Positions 29,196-36,281 of a stretch of 64,000 bases of DNA are shown here, piece by piece. Where the stretch lies: contig NZ_CP082161.1 of NCBI RefSeq assembly GCF_023101665.1, positions 372,001 to 436,000 on the forward strand, read 5' to 3'. Numbering within the stretch: the stretch's first letter is position 1; every line of letters starts with the position of its first letter. This stretch comes from Bradyrhizobium sp. 195 (GTDB lineage Bacteria; Pseudomonadota; Alphaproteobacteria; Rhizobiales; Xanthobacteraceae). Position numbers and translations under genes: made by a program. The notes under the pieces are model-generated. The model made no database searches. It was not told the origin of the DNA and saw only the letters and a program-made list of their open reading frames with translations.

Positions 29196-30233
29196 TCAAT
29201 GCACGAGCGGCCCGCCCGCCTTCTTCCAGGCATCCAGGCCGCCGGCGATGTGCGCCGTGTTGGAAAGGCCGGCCTCCTTGGCGGCGGCCACCGCCATCGC
29301 CGAGCGCTCGCCGAAGGCGCAGAAGAACACGACGCGGCGGCCTGTCGCAGCGGCGACCTCGCGCAGCATGCCGCCGGGCTTGAGGCTCTCCTCGACTGAC
29401 GGATAGGGCGTATGCAGCGCACCTTCGAGCATGCCGTGCTTGAGGCGCTCGCTGCTCTCGCGCAGATCGACCAGCAGGATGTCGGGCCGGCCGAGGCTGC
29501 GGATCGCCTCCGCCGCGCTGAGCGCGCGTCCCTCCTTCTCCAGCTCTTCCTGATGCAGGCCGACATGCATGTTGGCGGGCACCGCCACGTCCATCATCTT
29601 CGGATTGGGTAGCTTCAGGTTCGCCATCAGCTCGATATATTCGTCGACCGAGCGGACCTGAAGCCGCGGATTGTAGCGCTTCTCCTCGCCGATGGTGGAG
29701 ACGGTATCGCCCTTGTAGTCGTGCGCGGGGAATACCATCGTCTCGTCCGGCAACTTCAGCAGCCGGTTGAAGATCGACTCATATTGTGCGCGCGAAGAGC
29801 CGTTCTGGAAGTCGGTGCGGCCGGTGCCCCGGATCAGCAGCGTGTCGCCGGTGAAGACGCGATCGCCCATCAGATAGGAGTAGGAATCGTCGGTGTGACC
29901 GGGCGTGTACATCACGTCGAGCGACAGTCCCTCGATCGTCACCTTGTCGCCGTCCGCGACCCGCATCGCCACCACGTCGGCCTTGGTCTGGTCGCCCATC
30001 ACGGTCATGCAATGGGTGCGGTCGCGCAGCTCACCGAGGCCGGTGACGTGGTCGGCATGCAGATGGGTGTCGACCGCCTTGACCAGCTTGAGGTCGAGCT
30101 CGCGCAGCAATTGGCAGTAGCGGTCGACCTTCTCCAGCACGGGATCGAGAATCAGCGCCTCACCGCCGGGGCGGCTGGCAAGGACGTAGCTGTAGGTGCC
30201 TGAAACGCTGTCGAAGAGCTGGCGGAAGATCAT
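29196..30233 (-). CDS. Persulfide dioxygenase-like MBL-fold protein fused to rhodanese domain
   Basis: 345-aa two-domain cytoplasmic protein. N-terminal ETHE1-type metallo-beta-lactamase: iron ligands in THLHADH (56-62), His113 (YTPGHTDDSYSYLM), Asp130 (FTGDTLL) and His171 (FPAHDYKG), plus the ETHE1 signature GTGRTDFQNG. The C-terminal rhodanese (~235-345) has catalytic Cys305 in the loop CAFGERS. Family enzymes oxidise glutathione persulfide to sulfite; the rhodanese half moves sulfane sulfur. It lies downstream of the sox operon on the same strand, separated by 325 bp with a repeat, so it plausibly handles sulfane sulfur from thiosulfate or sulfide oxidation. Confidence 0.88.
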   Translation of the reverse strand: MIFRQLFDSVSGTYSYVLASRPGGEALILDPVLEKVDRYCQLLRELDLKLVKAVDTHLHADHVTGLGELRDRTHCMTVMGDQTKADVVAMRVADGDKVTIEGLSLDVMYTPGHTDDSYSYLMGDRVFTGDTLLIRGTGRTDFQNGSSRAQYESIFNRLLKLPDETMVFPAHDYKGDTVSTIGEEKRYNPRLQVRSVDEYIELMANLKLPNPKMMDVAVPANMHVGLHQEELEKEGRALSAAEAIRSLGRPDILLVDLRESSERLKHGMLEGALHTPYPSVEESLKPGGMLREVAAATGRRVVFFCAFGERSAMAVAAAKEAGLSNTAHIAGGLDAWKKAGGPLVH

Positions 30234-30388
30234 GGCAGGAAATCCGGCGGTGGAACCGATGTCGAGGATTCTACTACGTTGCGAGCCGGAAAGAGAAGTA
30301 ATTCACTGGATGCGGATAGAAATTTGGAAGATTTTTATTCACGTGGAGGGTGGGGGCGGTTTGGCCGCTGGTCATCCCACCCACCATT

Positions 30389-30487
30389 GTCATCGCCCGC
30401 GAAGGCGGGCGATCCAGTATTCCAGAGGCGTCGAGGTGAACGGAGGCACCGCGGCGTACTGTATTCCCCGCCTTCGCGGGGAATGAC
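30389..30487. repeat. Palindromic repeat, family E
   Basis: GTCATCGCCCGCGAAGGCGG on the left and CCGCCTTCGCGGGGAATGAC on the right, with inner CCAGTATTCCAGAGGCG and GGCGTACTGTATTCC. A second copy is at 45236. It occupies the 325-bp gap between the DsrE-like gene end and the ETHE1-rhodanese gene start and may end the sox transcript. Confidence 0.82.
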
Positions 30488-30558
30488 AGAGAATGTTAGG
30501 CGACAGTCGATTCACAAATTCGTCCCGGCCTGCGCCTGGACGACAGCAGAGCGTGGGC

Positions 30559-31014
30559 CTACGGCCGCACCACCGTGTAGCCGTTCTCCGCCAGGAACAG
30601 GATCTGCCCGACGCCCACCTGCACCGGTGTTGCGGCCTGGATGAACTCCGGCCGCTTGCCCGTTTCGCGCTCGATCGTATCCACCGTGTTGAGGCAGATG
30701 TCGAAACGCACGCCCTGTGCGATCAGGCTTTCGACCTGCTTGCGACGCTCGCTGCCTGACAGCAGCAAGTCGATGCCGGGACCGAACGCCACCACTTCGA
30801 TCGCGATCTTGTCGGGGGCGTAGGCCTTCAGAAGGTTGTTGGCGACGCTCAGCACCAGCGCCTGCTTCCTGGCATCGCCGTCGGAGAGTTGCAGCACGAT
30901 CTTGTGCTCGCCGAAAGGCTTGTCCTGGAGCGGCACCTGCTGCGCATCAGCCGGCATCGCCGGCCAGATGAGCAGCGTCAGCAGCATCGCGCTGAGAACT
31001 TGCGCCCGCCTCAT
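30559..31014 (-). CDS. DsrE-like periplasmic protein in sox cluster
   Basis: 151 aa with a clear signal peptide (AQVLSAMLLTLLIWPAMPADA, cut before QQ). The mature part follows the DsrE/DsrF-like fold pattern: KIVLQLSDGDARKQALVLSV, then LLKAYAPDKIAIEVVAFGPGIDLLL, and VRFDICLNTVD with a single cysteine where DsrE-type proteins often carry their persulfide cysteine. Overlaps the soxB stop as ATGA, so it is cotranslated. A periplasmic sulfur-carrier role beside Sox proteins is inferred; Tsd/Dsr proper genes are absent. Confidence 0.78.
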   Translation of the reverse strand: MRRAQVLSAMLLTLLIWPAMPADAQQVPLQDKPFGEHKIVLQLSDGDARKQALVLSVANNLLKAYAPDKIAIEVVAFGPGIDLLLSGSERRKQVESLIAQGVRFDICLNTVDTIERETGKRPEFIQAATPVQVGVGQILFLAENGYTVVRP

Positions 31015-32762
31015 CCTTGTCCCGCAATGCCTGGATTGTCGTCGACGCCCTTCAGCGTGACGCCGGAGCCGAGCCGCTCCTGAAACATCCGGCCCGAGCG
31101 CAGATATTTGCCGACGACGTCCCACACCGGCGCGCCTTGCTGGCCGTTGATCGAAGCCCAGCCTGCGACCTTGTAGCGGTGGCTGGCGCTGAGCGCCTTG
31201 CCGCTATTGAGCTTCAGCTCCGAGATGCGGCTGCCGATCGCAGCCGTCGGTGTGCAGGTGTAGCTGAGCCCGCCGGCGCGCACCATGTCGCCGCCCTGCT
31301 GGTAATAGGGATCGGGGTTGAAGAGGTTGTCGCAGATGTCTTCCAGTACGTCCTTGATCTGGGCTCCCGTCATCTCCTGCACATAGGTTTCGGGATAGGT
31401 GATCGCGGTTTCCGCGAGCAGATCCTCCATGGTCAGCGCCTGGCCGGACAGCGCGGTGACGCCCCAGCGGAAGCCCGGCGACAGCGCGATCTGGGCATTG
31501 AGCTCGGTGCGAAGCGCGGTGCAGATCAGCTCGTCGACGGGCCCGGAGAAATTGTCGCGGCGATACAGCAAGCGGTCGGGCGTTGCGATCTTCGCCGACC
31601 AGTCGGTCACATGCGGCGCGCGCAGCCGGCCGATCAGCTCGGCCATTGCAGGGTCGGGTTTCAGCAGCTCGGAATAAACAGGCAGCAGATGATAATGAAC
31701 GTCGCTGACCTTGCCCTTGTCGATCGCGAGATCGAGCACGGCAAGGAATTTTCCGTTGGAGCCGGCATTGGTGACGAGCGTGGTCCCGCCGGCGTTCTTC
31801 ACCGGAATCGGCTGCGGCACGGCGTCGTGGGTATGACCGCCGAGAATGACGTCGATGCCGGTGACGCGGCTTGCGAGCTTGAGGTCGACATCCATGCCGT
31901 TGTGCGACAGCAGGATGACCGCATCGACCTTGTCGGTGCCGCGCAAGGCATCGACATGCTTCTGCAACTCCTCCTCGCGGATGCCGAAAGTCCAGTCCGG
32001 CGTGAACCGCTTGGGATGCGCGATCGGCACGTAAGGGAAGGCCTGGCCGATGATCGCGACCCGATGGCCGCCGATCTCCTTGATCATTGAGGGCTTGAAC
32101 ACGCGCCCCGTGGCCTTGTCGAATGCTGGGGCATCGTTGAACGCGGCTTCCTCGGTCAGGAAAACGTTCTGCGCCAGGAACTCGCCCTTGAAGCGCTCGA
32201 GATTGTCGCGCAGCGTCTGCTCGCCATAGGTGAACTCCCAATGCCCGGTCATCGCCTCGATGCCGAGCAGGTTGGCGACCTCGACCATGTCGCGGCCCTG
32301 CATGACATGGGCAAGCCCGGTGCCCTGCCAAAGATCGCCACCGTCGAGGAGCAGCGAACGTTTCTCGCCGACATCGGCTCGCAAACGGTCGACCAGCGTC
32401 TTCAGATGGGCAAAGCCTCCGAGCTTGCCGAAGCGGCCTGCGGACTTTTCGAACTCGACGCAGGTGAAGGCATAGGCATCGGCGCTGTCGGAGCGGATAC
32501 CGAAACGTTCGAGGAAGGCGCGGCCGACCAGGTGCGGCGGTCGTCCGGCCATCTCGCCGATGCCGATGTTGATGCTGGGCTCGCGGAAATAGATCGGGTT
32601 GAGCTGCGCATGGGTGTCGGTGATGTGCAGGATACGCGCGTTGCCGAACCGCTCGAGGTCGTAAATGCTCGCGGCTTCAGTGCCTCGCGCAAGCCGCGGC
32701 AGGCTGAGCGATGCAGCGGCAAGGCCTGCAGACTTCAGGAAATCGCGGCGGCGGATAGCCAT
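31011..32762 (-). CDS. soxB: SoxB, thiosulfate-oxidation hydrolase (thiol sulfate esterase)
   Basis: 583-aa periplasmic di-manganese enzyme that releases sulfate from the SoxY-bound cysteine-S-sulfonate. Tat signal MAIRRRDFLKSAGLAAAS; metallophosphatase motifs ITDTHAQLNP, LLDGGDLWQGTG, SoxB hallmark TGHWEFTYG, LLSHNGMD and GGHTHD; 5'-nucleotidase-type C-terminal domain from ~380. Start at 32762 preserves the Tat motif (GGAG 8 nt upstream); a Met 24 nt further up is less likely. The upstream gap to soxK is 54 bp; the downstream DsrE-like gene overlaps as ATGA. Confidence 0.95.
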   Translation of the reverse strand: MAIRRRDFLKSAGLAAASLSLPRLARGTEAASIYDLERFGNARILHITDTHAQLNPIYFREPSINIGIGEMAGRPPHLVGRAFLERFGIRSDSADAYAFTCVEFEKSAGRFGKLGGFAHLKTLVDRLRADVGEKRSLLLDGGDLWQGTGLAHVMQGRDMVEVANLLGIEAMTGHWEFTYGEQTLRDNLERFKGEFLAQNVFLTEEAAFNDAPAFDKATGRVFKPSMIKEIGGHRVAIIGQAFPYVPIAHPKRFTPDWTFGIREEELQKHVDALRGTDKVDAVILLSHNGMDVDLKLASRVTGIDVILGGHTHDAVPQPIPVKNAGGTTLVTNAGSNGKFLAVLDLAIDKGKVSDVHYHLLPVYSELLKPDPAMAELIGRLRAPHVTDWSAKIATPDRLLYRRDNFSGPVDELICTALRTELNAQIALSPGFRWGVTALSGQALTMEDLLAETAITYPETYVQEMTGAQIKDVLEDICDNLFNPDPYYQQGGDMVRAGGLSYTCTPTAAIGSRISELKLNSGKALSASHRYKVAGWASINGQQGAPVWDVVGKYLRSGRMFQERLGSGVTLKGVDDNPGIAGQG

Positions 32763-32816
32763 CCCAGATTCTCCGCGCCCTCTCATGATCGCAAAATTAT
32801 TCCATCGGGGAACAGT

Positions 32817-33122
32817 CTAGCGGATTTCCATCGCCTTCCAGGCTTCTTTTTCAGACGTCGCCTGGAAGATCGACGCCTTCGCCAGCGCCTCGGCCTCCTT
32901 GGCTGCGGCAGTGGCGCGGTCGAAATCGCCGCCATCCGCCGCCTTCTTGGCCGTTGCCAGCGTGGAGACGGTGGTGGTCCATTGGTGACGCAGGCTGGCC
33001 GCCTCCTTGGCCGCGGCTTCCGCGGCGGCAAAGGCCGCCTTGTAGTCCGCTTCATTTGCTGCGCGCGCCGCTGAGGCGAGGCCGAGTGCGAGCAGCATGG
33101 CGAGAGGAAGTGTCCGCTTCAT
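32817..33122 (-). CDS. soxK: SoxXA-binding protein-like small exported protein (SoxK candidate)
   Basis: 101 aa: signal peptide MKRTLPLAMLLALGLASAARA then an alanine-rich, charged, predominantly helical mature part (YKAAFAAAEAAAKEAASLRHQ, DGGDFDRATAAAKEAEALAK). This composition and the Trp in HQWTTT match the SoxXA-binding protein (SAXB/SoxK) described in green sulfur bacteria, where it stabilises SoxXA. ATGA overlap with the soxA stop (33119-33122), directly before soxB: same A-K-B order as in Chlorobaculum. Identification rests on size, composition and context, so it is moderately certain. Confidence 0.72.
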   Translation of the reverse strand: MKRTLPLAMLLALGLASAARAANEADYKAAFAAAEAAAKEAASLRHQWTTTVSTLATAKKAADGGDFDRATAAAKEAEALAKASIFQATSEKEAWKAMEIR

Positions 33123-33982
33123 GGCCGCGCTCCCGGGCCTGAGATCGGTAGGCCGTTGGCAACGTAGGACAGGAAATATTCGACGTCGCGATACTCGTCC
33201 GCCTGCGGCTCCAGCGGAACCGCGCGGGTCTGGCTGTTGCAGGTGACGAAGCGGCGGCTGGTCGTGCCCATGCCGCTCCATTCGGAGCGGTAGATCGGCA
33301 TCGCGTTCAGGATACCGAGCGCCGGCGCCAGGGTTTCGGCGCGGATGCGCTCGCCCGGGCTTTGCACATGACAGCCGGCGCAGGAGAAGTTCATCTGGCC
33401 GCGCCTTGTGTAGAAATAGCGCTTGCCGTTTTCGAACGCCGCGAGTGCACGCGGATCATCGGGAATTTTGATGTCCATCGGCTTGCCGCGCGAGGTGAAC
33501 GCCATGTAGGCGGTGAGCGAGGCCATCTCGTCCTTGACGTAGGAATAGGGCGCCTCGCCATTGGCCTCGCGGCAGCGGTTGAGCGCGAGCTCCAGCGTGA
33601 CGACCTTGCCTTCCTTCTCGTCGAAATAGGGATAGTTCTGGCGGATGCCGATGCCGCCGTTCGGGAAGCAGTCGGCATAGGTCTTGCCGTTCTTGAACGG
33701 GGTCGCAAACATTTCCTTGCCGGCATCGAGCGCGAACTCGTAAGGCGGGAATTCTTCCTTCTCCTGCCATTGCCGCTTCATGTCCTCATTCATGGAATAG
33801 GGACCGTTGACGAAGTCCTCGTGCTTCACGTCCGGAAACTTCTGGAAGAAGAAGTTCTGGAATGCCTTGGCGTCGGCGACAGGATCGACCTTGTCGGCTG
33901 CGACGACGTGCGCAGAGGTGAGGGCGAATGCGACGAGTGCGGCGCTCATCGAGCCGAGCAGGAGGGAGAAGCGGGCCTTCAT
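33119..33982 (-). CDS. soxA: SoxA, cytochrome c subunit of SoxXA, mono-haem type
   Basis: 287-aa periplasmic c-type cytochrome that with SoxX couples thiosulfate oxidatively to SoxY. Signal peptide 1-29. One haem site CAGCH (201-205) with the conserved active Cys248 (FVTCNSQTR) that acts as haem ligand and persulfide. The N-terminal half has single cysteines at 105 (TYADCFPNGG) and 137 (NRCREANG) instead of a second CXXCH, as in one-haem SoxA proteins where they form a disulfide. Start ATG overlaps soxZ stop (TGATG). The start further up would run through soxZ. Confidence 0.94.
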   Translation of the reverse strand: MKARFSLLLGSMSAALVAFALTSAHVVAADKVDPVADAKAFQNFFFQKFPDVKHEDFVNGPYSMNEDMKRQWQEKEEFPPYEFALDAGKEMFATPFKNGKTYADCFPNGGIGIRQNYPYFDEKEGKVVTLELALNRCREANGEAPYSYVKDEMASLTAYMAFTSRGKPMDIKIPDDPRALAAFENGKRYFYTRRGQMNFSCAGCHVQSPGERIRAETLAPALGILNAMPIYRSEWSGMGTTSRRFVTCNSQTRAVPLEPQADEYRDVEYFLSYVANGLPISGPGARP

Positions 33983-34293
33983 CACGCGATCTTTGCGATG
34001 GTGGTATCCGACGCACCCTTGTTGTCGGTCCAGGAGATCTTGAGCTCGTCGCCCTTCTTGGCGCCCTTGAAGCTGAACTTGACGTAAGGGTCCTTGGAGA
34101 CCGCGGTGCCCCAATTGGCGACGAAGACGTCCTTGCCGTTACATTCGAATTTCAGCTCCTGGATGAAATGCGCCGGGATCAGCTCGCCCTTGGAATCCTT
34201 GACCAGGCCGGTATCCATGGGGTGCTGGATCAGCGCCTGCACCTCGGTGATGTCGCCGTTGGCGTTGGCGCGGACGCGAATGCTGGATGCCAT
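33982..34293 (-). CDS. soxZ: SoxZ, sulfur carrier complex subunit
   Basis: 103 aa, no signal peptide, as usual: it is exported with SoxY by its partner's signal. Immunoglobulin-like SoxZ domain with QHPMDTGLVKDSKGELIPAH and FIQELKFECNGKDVF. SoxYZ is the periplasmic carrier on which sulfur intermediates are processed by SoxXA and SoxB. Starts 17 nt after soxY; overlaps soxA by one base. Confidence 0.95.
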   Translation of the reverse strand: MASSIRVRANANGDITEVQALIQHPMDTGLVKDSKGELIPAHFIQELKFECNGKDVFVANWGTAVSKDPYVKFSFKGAKKGDELKISWTDNKGASDTTIAKIA

Positions 34294-34310
34294 CTGTTCC
34301 TCCCTCGCCG

Positions 34311-34802
34311 TTAGCCGCCGCAGCCGCCGACGGTAACCTTCACTTCCTTGGTCGCGCTGTAGAGCTTGCCGTCGGCTTCGACGATGGCGACCAATTTAGT
34401 GGTCTTGGCCATCTTCAGCCGGTTGGCGACGCCCGGAATGGTGCCGTCGGCGATCTTGTAGGACGCCGCGAGCGCGAACGGGTTCTCGGCCACGAGGAAC
34501 GAGATCGAGGTCACCTTGTCGAGCGTCGTCGTCACCGAGACCGGCACGACGCCGCCGTTCTCGGCAATCTCCGGCGCATCCAGCTTGACCTTGTCGGAAG
34601 GCTCGGCAGTCTTGCCATAGAGCGCCTTGATCGCGTCGGCCTCGCTCTTCTGCTTGAAGGCCTCTTCCGGATATTTGTCGTTGGCCGCCGCGCGCGCTGG
34701 GCTGGCCGCGAACGGCAGGTTGCCAAGGCCGATCAGCGCGACCGAGGCCGCGCCCTGCAGGATCAGGCGCCTTGTCGCAAGGGGGCCGGTGGTCGTGGTC
34801 AT
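34311..34802 (-). CDS. soxY: SoxY, sulfur-carrying subunit with C-terminal GGCGG arm
   Basis: 163 aa. Twin-arginine-like signal (ATRRLILQGAASVALIGLG) ending near AARA. The mature domain is followed by the swinging arm ending in VTVGGCGG; the cysteine (residue 161) covalently holds the thiosulfate-derived sulfur. AGGAG lies 7 nt before ATG at 34802. It sits 25 nt after soxX and 17 nt before soxZ. Confidence 0.95.
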   Translation of the reverse strand: MTTTTGPLATRRLILQGAASVALIGLGNLPFAASPARAAANDKYPEEAFKQKSEADAIKALYGKTAEPSDKVKLDAPEIAENGGVVPVSVTTTLDKVTSISFLVAENPFALAASYKIADGTIPGVANRLKMAKTTKLVAIVEADGKLYSATKEVKVTVGGCGG

Positions 34803-34827
34803 CTGAGATCTCCTGGCGTGCCGGCCG

Positions 34828-35244
34828 TTACAGGGTCTGCAGGAAATCAACGATCGCGCTGATCTCCTGTTCGGTCAAAATCCGGTTCCGGCCGAACGGC
34901 GGCATCATGGTCTGCGGATTGCGCTTGGTCTCGTCGAAGATGATCGCAGTGAGCTCATTGCGATCGGGGTACTTGGACTTGATGTCCTTCAGTTCCGGCC
35001 CGATCGTTCCCGGCAGGTCGCCGCCTTTGATGACGTGGCAGGTCAGGCAATTGCCCTTGCCGCGGTCGAAAGCAAGCTTTTGGCCATCGGCGACGGCGGA
35101 TTGTGCCCGCGCCGGGCTGGCGACGATGGCCATCAGGAGAAGCAGGACGGGTATCCGGGACAAGGCGGTCAAGGCGTCATTCCGAGTCGTTGTGGCGATG
35201 GTCGCGATCGCGGAAATAGGAGCGTTCCAAAGCACAAAGGGCAT
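34828..35244 (-). CDS. soxX: SoxX, cytochrome c subunit of SoxXA
   Basis: 138 aa from the ATG at 35244, periplasmic. Hydrophobic signal (RIPVLLLLMAIVASPARA) cut before QSAVADG. Haem motif CLTCH at 66-70 after GKGN, and Met ligand in TMMPPFGRN near 113. First gene of the sox operon. The start is ambiguous: the frame is open to 35400, and an in-frame TTG nearer the signal (GGA upstream) would give a more normal signal length. A palindrome at 35309-35323 lies 65 bp upstream. Confidence 0.9.
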   Translation of the reverse strand: MPFVLWNAPISAIATIATTTRNDALTALSRIPVLLLLMAIVASPARAQSAVADGQKLAFDRGKGNCLTCHVIKGGDLPGTIGPELKDIKSKYPDRNELTAIIFDETKRNPQTMMPPFGRNRILTEQEISAIVDFLQTL

Positions 35245-35308
35245 CGCCTGACAATCAAGACTATGCACGCGGCAAAATGGAGTTAATATCTTCCGCATTG
35301 CAACTAAA

Positions 35309-35323
35309 CGGACTATTTGTCCG
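35309..35323. promoter_or_regulatory. CGGAC-N5-GTCCG palindrome upstream of soxX
   Basis: Perfect 5-bp arms around TATTT in the soxX/methyltransferase divergent gap; the arms extend weakly. An AT-rich TATTAA-containing stretch lies between it and soxX on the minus strand. Position fits an operator for soxX; no SoxR-like ArsR-family regulator gene is in the window. Role is inference. Confidence 0.45.
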
Positions 35324-35430
35324 GCGGATTCGGCCCAGGCTTTAAGGGCAATGGCGCGGGCCGCTATTTCCAGGGCGTTTGGGCGCTTATCCGTTTTCAT
35401 CGTGTTCTCGTTTTTTCAAGGGGACCTCAC

Positions 35431-36102
35431 TTGGCTGAATATGTCGTCGAATTTGGCAGGGACGGCGGACGGATCGAGCCGGACGGGCGGCTTGATGCGC
35501 CGGCCTTCCATCGCAATCACGCGCCGCTCTGGGCGGCACTGGAAAAGCACCTCACTGGGCTGACCGGCAACGTGGTCGAGCTGGGCAGCGGAACCGGCCA
35601 GCACGTGGTCCATTTCGCCCGCCACACGCCCTCGCTGATCTGGTGGCCGAGCGACCTCAATCAACGCCACCTCAGGAGCATCGAGGCCTGGCGCATGCAC
35701 GCTGGCCTGCCAAACATCCGCTCGCCCCTGCGGATCGACCTCACCGATCCCGACTGGTGTCCGGAGATGAAAGGCGGGCAGGGGCCGACGAGTCTTGCAG
35801 CCGTGTTCTGCGCCAACGTCATTCACATCGCGCCCTGGGCCGTGGCCGAGGGTCTGTTCGCCGGTGCCGGCCGATACTTGCGCGCCGACGGCAAGCTGTT
35901 CCTCTACGGGCCCTTCAAGCGCGACGGCAAGCACACCGCGCTCAGCAATGCGGTGTTCGACACCTCCTTGCGTGAAGGCAACCCCGACTGGGGCGTGCGC
36001 GATATCGGCGACGTCGAGGCGCTGGCGAAGGTTGCGGGTCTTCGGTTGGTCGATACGATCGACATGCCCGCGAACAATCTGACGCTAGTGTTCGCGAGGT
36101 AG
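35431..36102 (+). CDS. DUF938-type SAM-dependent methyltransferase-like protein
   Basis: 223-aa class I methyltransferase fold. SAM motif I VVELGSGTGQHVVHFA near residue 44, acidic motif II WWPSDLN, motif IV-like VFCANVIHIAPW, and KLFLYGPFKRDGKHT of the DUF938 family. The reaction is unknown. TTG start at 35431 chosen because GGGG lies ~8 nt upstream and no ATG or GTG occurs in frame near the family N-terminus (AEYVVEFGRDGGR); the open frame further upstream covers the sox control region. Divergent from soxX, so it could share regulation. Confidence 0.75.
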   Translation: MAEYVVEFGRDGGRIEPDGRLDAPAFHRNHAPLWAALEKHLTGLTGNVVELGSGTGQHVVHFARHTPSLIWWPSDLNQRHLRSIEAWRMHAGLPNIRSPLRIDLTDPDWCPEMKGGQGPTSLAAVFCANVIHIAPWAVAEGLFAGAGRYLRADGKLFLYGPFKRDGKHTALSNAVFDTSLREGNPDWGVRDIGDVEALAKVAGLRLVDTIDMPANNLTLVFAR

Positions 36103-36117
36103 TTACGCGGGAGGTCC

Positions 36118-36242
36118 GCTCCCTCCCCCGCCTGCGGGGGAGGGCGGGGGAGAGGGTGTTTCCACAACGGGACAATCCCCAAGAGGAGAAAGCCCTCACC
36201 CGCCGTGCTTCGCACGTCGACCTCTCCCGCAAGCGGGAGAGG
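36118..36242. repeat. Palindromic repeat, family C
   Basis: Canonical copy: GCTCCCTCCCCCGCCTGCGG, then GGGGAGAGGGTGTTTCC, CAAGAGGAGAAAGCCCTCAC and TCTCCCGCAAGCGGGAGAGG. Lies between the convergent methyltransferase and peptidase genes. Other copies at 47351, 50020, 58524, 62857 and 63989. Confidence 0.88.
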
Positions 36243-36281
36243 TAAGAACAGCCCGTGGCCGGCACCTTTAGTCAATACGCC

